From the IMG/VR virus record IMGVR_UViG_3300024520_000142, positions 1-44,408 of that record: a stretch of 44,408 bases of DNA; one strand, 5' to 3'. The stretch is from a virus. The notes beneath the pieces are model-generated. The model saw only the letters and a program-made list of their open reading frames with translations. It was not told the DNA's origin and ran no database searches. Numbering within the stretch: the first letter of the stretch is position 1; each line of letters begins with the position of its first letter. This document shows, in pieces, positions 40,494-44,408 of the stretch. The position numbers and the translations under genes were made by a program.

Positions 40494-40764
40494 CTCGCCC
40501 CTTCACATTTAGTTTAACAACAGAGATAACTTCAGTTGTTTCATATTTTCTTTTAGCTACAATATATATTTTAGTTCCTTCTTGTTCATTTAACTTTTGT
40601 GCCCACTTGGTTACATAGTCTATAAACAACATTGTGTCGAAGTCTCCTTCTGCATTGAACTCTGATGTTTGTAGTACGTAATTAGGAGCTTTCCAGTTCC
40701 AGTAAGTATTTTTATACTTGACTCCCTTTTTGTTTAATTCTTCAATGTCAGGTATAAGTTTCAT
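40480..40764 (-). CDS. Hypothetical protein
   Basis: 94 residues, mixed alpha/beta (YVLQTSEFNAEGDFDTMLFI; IYIVAKRKYETTEVISVVK). No family recognised. Confidence 0.65.
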   Translation of the reverse strand: MKLIPDIEELNKKGVKYKNTYWNWKAPNYVLQTSEFNAEGDFDTMLFIDYVTKWAQKLNEQEGTKIYIVAKRKYETTEVISVVKLNVKGRDENN

Positions 40765-40773
40765 TTAATCTCC

Positions 40774-40983
40774 TTAGATATTGGCTTGTATTAGAAACCA
40801 GGTTGAAAATAATAAAAAGTAAATTGCGTCTTGTATTTGTCCTACTATTGCAAAACATACTGATACTCCAAATGATATTGCTGTTAAAGCTGTCATTAGG
40901 TTGTTCCAAAAGTTACTCACTTTAATGTCTGAAACATGCAGCCTTTCACTTTGTTCTGCTATTGTTTCATATAGTTTTTTCAT
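40774..40983 (-). CDS. Small membrane protein
   Basis: 69 residues from MKKLYETIAEQSERLHVSD; AAGGAG decides this ATG. A polar N-terminus, then two hydrophobic segments (about 30-45 and 51-67). No family recognised. Confidence 0.65.
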   Translation of the reverse strand: MKKLYETIAEQSERLHVSDIKVSNFWNNLMTALTAISFGVSVCFAIVGQIQDAIYFLLFSTWFLIQANI

Positions 40984-41005
40984 TTTAACTCCTTGTTGTT
41001 GATTG

Positions 41006-41095
41006 TTATAGTAATGTGTATGCAGCATGAAGCCACCCTACAATAAAGCCACCTATAAACGATAAAATACATATTGTTAAGCTATTCATTTCCAT
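41006..41095 (-). CDS. 29-residue membrane peptide
   Basis: Read from the DNA: MEMNSLTICILSFIGGFIVG and onward, one hydrophobic helix. AAGGGAG lies seven bases before the first ATG, inside the end of the upstream zinc protein. Function unknown. Confidence 0.5.
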   Translation of the reverse strand: MEMNSLTICILSFIGGFIVGWLHAAYTLL

Positions 41096-41285
41096 TTCGT
41101 TTCTCCCTTCCATAAGGTTGTTCTAGTTCGCCTGTTTTTAATTCCTTGTTTGACCATCTACCGTACCTTGTTTTACAGTCCATACAGTGTAGTTCACTTA
41201 TTCCATCATAGTGTTCAGGCATAGTGAACGCATATTCAACATATTGAAAGTGTGTTGATCCACATTTACATTTCTCTGGTCCCAT
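41082..41285 (-). CDS. Zinc-ribbon protein
   Basis: 67 residues, KCKCGSTHF then LHCMDCKTRY, a CxC/CxxC zinc site with the typical beta-rich centre. Overlaps both neighbours (TAATG-like at 41285, 14 nt at its end). Function unknown. Confidence 0.7.
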   Translation of the reverse strand: MGPEKCKCGSTHFQYVEYAFTMPEHYDGISELHCMDCKTRYGRWSNKELKTGELEQPYGREKRNGNE

Positions 41286-41584
41286 TACTTTACTCCTTTT
41301 GCCGGATTATTATTAAACCACATTAGAAACAGTAAGCAACAAACTGCATGAGCTAAGTGATTCTGTCCTGTTTCAGGATCCTTTATTTCTCCTTCTTTCC
41401 ATGCTGTTAAATGTCTCATTGCTGCTGCAAAATATCGATTGTGAGGGTTGCTAACTCGTTTCCAATTATTGTCTGAGTATTTACAGGCTCCAAAAGTTAG
41501 TACACGAACTACCTGACTTACTTCTTTGTAGGGTAATAAATCCCATCTTGCTTTCTCTTGGTCATCTTTTCTACCTAGTAACAT
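41285..41584 (-). CDS. dATP/dGTP diphosphohydrolase N-terminal-like protein (DUF5664)
   Basis: 99 residues. ARWDLLPYKEVSQVVRVLTF, GACKYSDNNW, RYFAAAMRHLTAWKEGE, DPETGQNHLAHAVCC follow the conserved pattern of this phage family, including its His and Asp residues. Members are proposed to hydrolyse purine deoxynucleotides. Here it may shape nucleotide pools; there is no sign in the window of an aminoadenine pathway (no PurZ-like gene). Confidence 0.8.
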   Translation of the reverse strand: MLLGRKDDQEKARWDLLPYKEVSQVVRVLTFGACKYSDNNWKRVSNPHNRYFAAAMRHLTAWKEGEIKDPETGQNHLAHAVCCLLFLMWFNNNPAKGVK

Positions 41585-42744
41585 TATTTCTTCTCCTTTA
41601 CTAATTCATAAAGAACCTTAGTTGATCGTTTATCACTTAGTTTTATTACTTTATTTTTCTTTAATTTAGTATAGATATTTCTTACAGACTGGTAATCAAG
41701 GCCAGTTTCTTTTGATAAGTCAGCTGCTGCGTAAGGTCCATTGTGTTTAAGAAATTGAACAACATTTGCTTCAACTTTATTATTGGTTTTATGTCCAACT
41801 GGAATTAACATTAGTGCTGGTTCTTCAATTAACTTAAGTACAATTCTTTTTTCAACTTGAGCATTACGTTGAGTATCACATGTTACTGTTCTGGTTTCTT
41901 CTTTCTTGTTATAGAATACTCTTAAGACATGAGTTGCAAATGCTTTCCAAACGAACGATCCCATTATAGCGTTATCACCTTCATCAATTGGATTACCATT
42001 TTGATCTATTTTACCTCTGTGTTGGTGATGAGCAATTATAAATGAACAATTTAAGTCGTCTTTAAGTCTTCTTGTATTACGACAGAACATTCTAGCTGCT
42101 TTGTTATCACTTAAATCACCTTCCATTGCCATATACAAAGGGTCAATAACAATTACTTCAGGTTTGAAATTGTGAGTTTCATTGTACTCTTGGATATCAG
42201 ATGCAAGCTTTTCATAACCTTCATCAGTATCTAAGGACAATGCAGGTGGAAACATATGTCCCCATCGTTTAGGGTCCCAGCTTAATCCACCTTGTTGGAT
42301 TGCTCTAGATACTCGGTCTTGTGTTTCTTGCATTGAACCTTCTGCTTGTATATACAATACATTTAAAGGTCGGGCTACTTCGTAGGCTCCGAGAAAAGGT
42401 TCGCCACATGTTAAGGCAAATGCCATTTGGAATGAGAGGAAAGATTTACCAGCTTTCTCAGGTGCTAATATAATTGCAATATCGTTTTTCCAAAGAAAGT
42501 TTTCAATAAGATAGTTATTAGTTTCAAAAGGAATAGATAGAAGTTCCTCACCTGACATTATTGGTTTGGCTAGAATTTCTTCTCTGATCCTATCAATTGC
42601 TAATTCTTCTTCTGTTTCAATACGAGGTATTGATGGGTTACCTTGGTTATTACTTGGTTCTTTATTAGGATTTCTATTTACTCCATTTATTTCCATGAGC
42701 ATTTCATTACTCTCAAAGAAGTCTTTATCGGATTGATGGGTCAT
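41584..42744 (-). CDS. RepA-like AAA_25 replicative helicase ATPase
   Basis: 386 residues. Walker A APEKAGKS at 94-101, Walker B VIVIDPLY with Asp201, then FIIAHHQHRG; the last 60 residues form a winged-helix-like domain (YAAADLSKETGLDYQSVRN). Fits the RepA/RSF1010-type hexameric helicase group common in phages. It is the only replication ATPase seen in this arm, so host polymerase is presumably recruited. Stop overlaps the Lar-like gene by ATGA. Confidence 0.8.
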   Translation of the reverse strand: MTHQSDKDFFESNEMLMEINGVNRNPNKEPSNNQGNPSIPRIETEEELAIDRIREEILAKPIMSGEELLSIPFETNNYLIENFLWKNDIAIILAPEKAGKSFLSFQMAFALTCGEPFLGAYEVARPLNVLYIQAEGSMQETQDRVSRAIQQGGLSWDPKRWGHMFPPALSLDTDEGYEKLASDIQEYNETHNFKPEVIVIDPLYMAMEGDLSDNKAARMFCRNTRRLKDDLNCSFIIAHHQHRGKIDQNGNPIDEGDNAIMGSFVWKAFATHVLRVFYNKKEETRTVTCDTQRNAQVEKRIVLKLIEEPALMLIPVGHKTNNKVEANVVQFLKHNGPYAAADLSKETGLDYQSVRNIYTKLKKNKVIKLSDKRSTKVLYELVKEKK

Positions 42745-42941
42745 TGAGACCTCCTATTCCATGCTTTAATTGCATCTTCCTTGAATTCATAGCCATCAAT
42801 ACATTGCTTACAATTTGCATACAGACACTTGTCATTAAAACAATCAAAAGTAACACAACCTATATCATATAATTCATTCATCCTTTTAACCATTTTGGCT
42901 TCGTCACCACAGTAAGGACAAGATTTTAATTTATCTTTCAT
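42741..42941 (-). CDS. Lar-like zinc-ribbon protein
   Basis: 66 residues. SCPYCGDEAKMVKRM, YDIGCVTFDC and CKQCIDGYEF, then EDAIKAWNRR: the same arrangement as the N-terminal domain at 1606-2241 without DUF551. Lar proteins of Rac and related prophages relieve type I restriction; function here is inferred. Confidence 0.8.
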   Translation of the reverse strand: MKDKLKSCPYCGDEAKMVKRMNELYDIGCVTFDCFNDKCLYANCKQCIDGYEFKEDAIKAWNRRSQ

Positions 42942-43204
42942 TTATCCTCCGTTTCAACTTGTTTGATAACGCAGTCTTTATAGATTGTAAAATGGAATTC
43001 AGGCACTAGTTCTTCTTCACTTTTAAATTCAGTGTCTTCTAAATCATCTTGTCCACACATATAAGCAAATACAAAAGACTTTTGAAAATGAACGTGAAGA
43101 TCTTCAATATCTTCTTCGGTGAAATTGTACATACGAAGTAACGGTTTACATATTGTCCAATAGTTAGTAAAATGGTGCAAAGCTTTTTGATTTAATTCAT
43201 TCAT
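42938..43204 (-). CDS. Hypothetical protein
   Basis: 88 residues from MNELNQKALHHFTNYW, with GGAG upstream preferred over a start six codons earlier. Mixed alpha/beta, acidic end. Overlaps the Lar-like gene by ATGA and the resolvase gene by 8 nt. No family recognised. Confidence 0.65.
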   Translation of the reverse strand: MNELNQKALHHFTNYWTICKPLLRMYNFTEEDIEDLHVHFQKSFVFAYMCGQDDLEDTEFKSEEELVPEFHFTIYKDCVIKQVETEDK

Positions 43205-43577
43205 TTGAGACTCCAAGTTCATATATTTTTACAAGAGTATAATCTTCTTCTTCACAGTGATTTTTAGACCAGGTACCTTCCCAAACAATTGAATCATCTA
43301 AGCCAAACTTTTCAAATATTATGTCGTACAGACATTTGTCTAGGTTTTGACCATCTTTACGTTTGATTGTGCCGTTCTTGTTTAGAAACCTGCCGTAATA
43401 TTCTACTTCTATTCTAAGTCTTTCTACAGGTGGTTTTAATGCTGGAATTAAAGGGTAAACTTTGTTTTTAAAGTCTGTAACAGACTTATCTAAATACATT
43501 TGTTTAGTTCGGTAGTTAATCTTATACATTTGATTAACTGATGGTGGTAGTGCAGGTAATTTGAACGCCATTAACAT
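43197..43577 (-). CDS. RusA-like Holliday junction resolvase
   Basis: 126 residues. PPSVNQMYKI near the start and KRKDGQNLDKCLYDII (Asp75, Asp80), then LDDSIVW (Asp94/95), match the metal-binding acidic residues of RusA-type resolvases, which cut four-way junctions. It fits the recombination set of the left arm. AAGGAAAG precedes ATG. Confidence 0.85.
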   Translation of the reverse strand: MLMAFKLPALPPSVNQMYKINYRTKQMYLDKSVTDFKNKVYPLIPALKPPVERLRIEVEYYGRFLNKNGTIKRKDGQNLDKCLYDIIFEKFGLDDSIVWEGTWSKNHCEEEDYTLVKIYELGVSNE

Positions 43578-43634
43578 TTGCTTTCCTTGGTTACTAGTTA
43601 ATAGAACGTCAACGCTTTATTTCAGAATGTGGGA

Positions 43635-43835
43635 TTAGTTTTCGATCTTGATCTTACATCTTCTAATGTCTTTTAACATTGTTTCTAACATTTCGATTAT
43701 TTCTTTCTTTGATTCTGCTATTACTTCTAATGGATCTATTGTATGTCCGTACTCGGTACCAAAGTATTCGGCAACTCTTACCCAACCATTTCGGTCTTTA
43801 ATGAGTATATATTTCCATGTTACTCCATCGTTCAT
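43635..43835 (-). CDS. Hypothetical protein
   Basis: 66 residues from MNDGVTWKYILIKDRNGW; GGAGGAAGC before the ATG decides the start. Overlaps the previous stop (TAATGA). No family recognised. Confidence 0.65.
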   Translation of the reverse strand: MNDGVTWKYILIKDRNGWVRVAEYFGTEYGHTIDPLEVIAESKKEIIEMLETMLKDIRRCKIKIEN

Positions 43836-43978
43836 TATGCTTCCTCCTCCATCCATCTTATGTATTTTTCTACTACATAAAGGCATTTGTCTAGTTCATT
43901 GTAAGGTATTGTTTTTATTCTTTTATGGCGAAATTTGATACATTTCTCATAAGCTTTTATTACTTCTTCTAGGGTCAT
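43835..43978 (-). CDS. 47-residue helical protein
   Basis: Read from the DNA: MTLEEVIKAYEKCIKFRHKR and onward, ending RWMEEEA. GGAGG precedes ATG; ATGA overlap with the upstream gene. No family recognised. Confidence 0.65.
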   Translation of the reverse strand: MTLEEVIKAYEKCIKFRHKRIKTIPYNELDKCLYVVEKYIRWMEEEA

Positions 43979-44334
43979 GCTTCCTCCAAGGCGTTGCGAA
44001 TATGCTGTATTCTTATTCTAGGTGGCGTAGTTTGGTCTTGTTCGTCACGCGCTTTATCAAACAAGTCTAAATAATGCTCTTTGGCTATTTGAGCTAAAAC
44101 CTTAGCCCCTTTTTCGGACATATAGTATTTTTTATCATCCCCTAGTGCTAATAACTTATCCTCCAAGGTTTTAGGAAAATCTTTTAACTCTTCTTCTTCA
44201 ATCCGTTCAATAACTTCTAAAGTTAATAATTCAACTATAGCTCCTGGTGTATAATAGATACTTAGTTTTTCATAGTCTACAACTTGCTCTTTTCTAAAAA
44301 AATCTGTATCATAAATTACTCTGACTTTTTTCAT
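43975..44334 (-). CDS. Hypothetical protein
   Basis: 119 residues, mostly helical and acidic (VIERIEEEELKDFPKTLED; LAQIAKEHYLDLFDKARDE). GGGGG lies upstream of the ATG. No family recognised. Confidence 0.65.
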   Translation of the reverse strand: MKKVRVIYDTDFFRKEQVVDYEKLSIYYTPGAIVELLTLEVIERIEEEELKDFPKTLEDKLLALGDDKKYYMSEKGAKVLAQIAKEHYLDLFDKARDEQDQTTPPRIRIQHIRNALEEA

Positions 44335-44408
44335 TTGGCCCCCATATCTTAGGATTATTAATTAAAGCCTTCGCCTGTATATTACAAGTTGCTTCTGATA
44401 GAACAGTA
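44309..44408 (-). CDS. Possible C-terminal fragment, 5' end beyond window
   Basis: Open frame entering from beyond 44408 and ending with TGA at 44309-44311: TVLSEATCNIQAKALINNPK and onward. It overlaps the start of the next gene by 26 nt and carries its GGGGG ribosome site. Only about 32 codons are visible, so coding status is uncertain. Confidence 0.4.
   Translation of the reverse strand, partial: TVLSEATCNIQAKALINNPKIWGPNEKSQSNL

Noticed and set aside
41285-41584. Evidence for 2-aminoadenine (Z) DNA
   Set aside because: The DUF5664-like protein alone is not enough; no PurZ, DatZ or matching polymerase gene is seen.
1-44408. Temperate lifestyle
   Set aside because: No integrase, excisionase pair or attachment site recognised; the regulators alone do not show lysogeny.

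Overview
The window is most of, or all of, the genome of an AT-rich tailed phage with a podovirus-type virion. The evidence is a P22-like portal, an N4-gp56-type major capsid protein, short-tail adaptor and nozzle-like proteins, three large ejection-type proteins, and no tape measure or tail sheath. I see no integrase, DNA polymerase or RNA polymerase. Signal peptides with AxA cleavage sites, a periplasmic-type transglycosylase and a CRP-like DNA site point to a Gram-negative host, possibly a gammaproteobacterium. The host itself cannot be named from the sequence.

Layout: (1) 1-12367, minus strand: dense early genes with ATGA or TAATG overlaps. It holds many small zinc-ribbon proteins, three free-standing HNH endonucleases, a Lar/DUF551 protein, YopX, MerR-like and ribbon-helix-helix regulators, and a transglycosylase. 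It also holds a recombination set: an SSB-like protein, a Sak4-like ATPase and a PD-(D/E)XK nuclease with Fe-S-type cysteines. A gene-free, strongly structured stretch at 2703-2986 with its own promoter looks like a non-coding RNA. (2) 12368-13064: an AT-rich divergent control region with a strong leftward promoter, a CRP-like palindrome, direct repeats and a rightward promoter candidate. It may also be the origin. (3) 13065-39232, plus strand: two small proteins, terminase, portal, scaffold, capsid, a decoration-like protein, tail and ejection proteins, an adhesion cluster and a membrane/lysis cassette. (4) 39229-44408, minus strand: a second early arm with a metallopeptidase, a metallophosphoesterase, a dATP/dGTP-diphosphohydrolase-like protein, a RepA-like helicase ATPase, a second Lar-like protein and a RusA-like resolvase.

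The most unusual part is a possible periplasmic virion-finishing pathway inside the structural operon. Just after the capsid and decoration genes lies a multi-pass protein carrying TMTC/DUF1736-type GT-C glycosyltransferase signatures (ERYMYLPNVG, an early DD motif, C-terminal TPR-like helices). The same operon encodes five proteins with clear Sec signal peptides. One is a 990-residue beta-helix receptor-binding protein with cystine-knot-like cysteine patterns and an F5/8C lectin domain. GT-C enzymes act on the periplasmic face and disulfides form there, so I infer that part of the adhesion apparatus is exported, oxidised and perhaps glycosylated before it joins the virion. This is inference, but the sequence features behind it are directly visible.

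Starts were moved inward where a Shine-Dalgarno sequence clearly decides them. At least seventeen small genes were read directly from the DNA.
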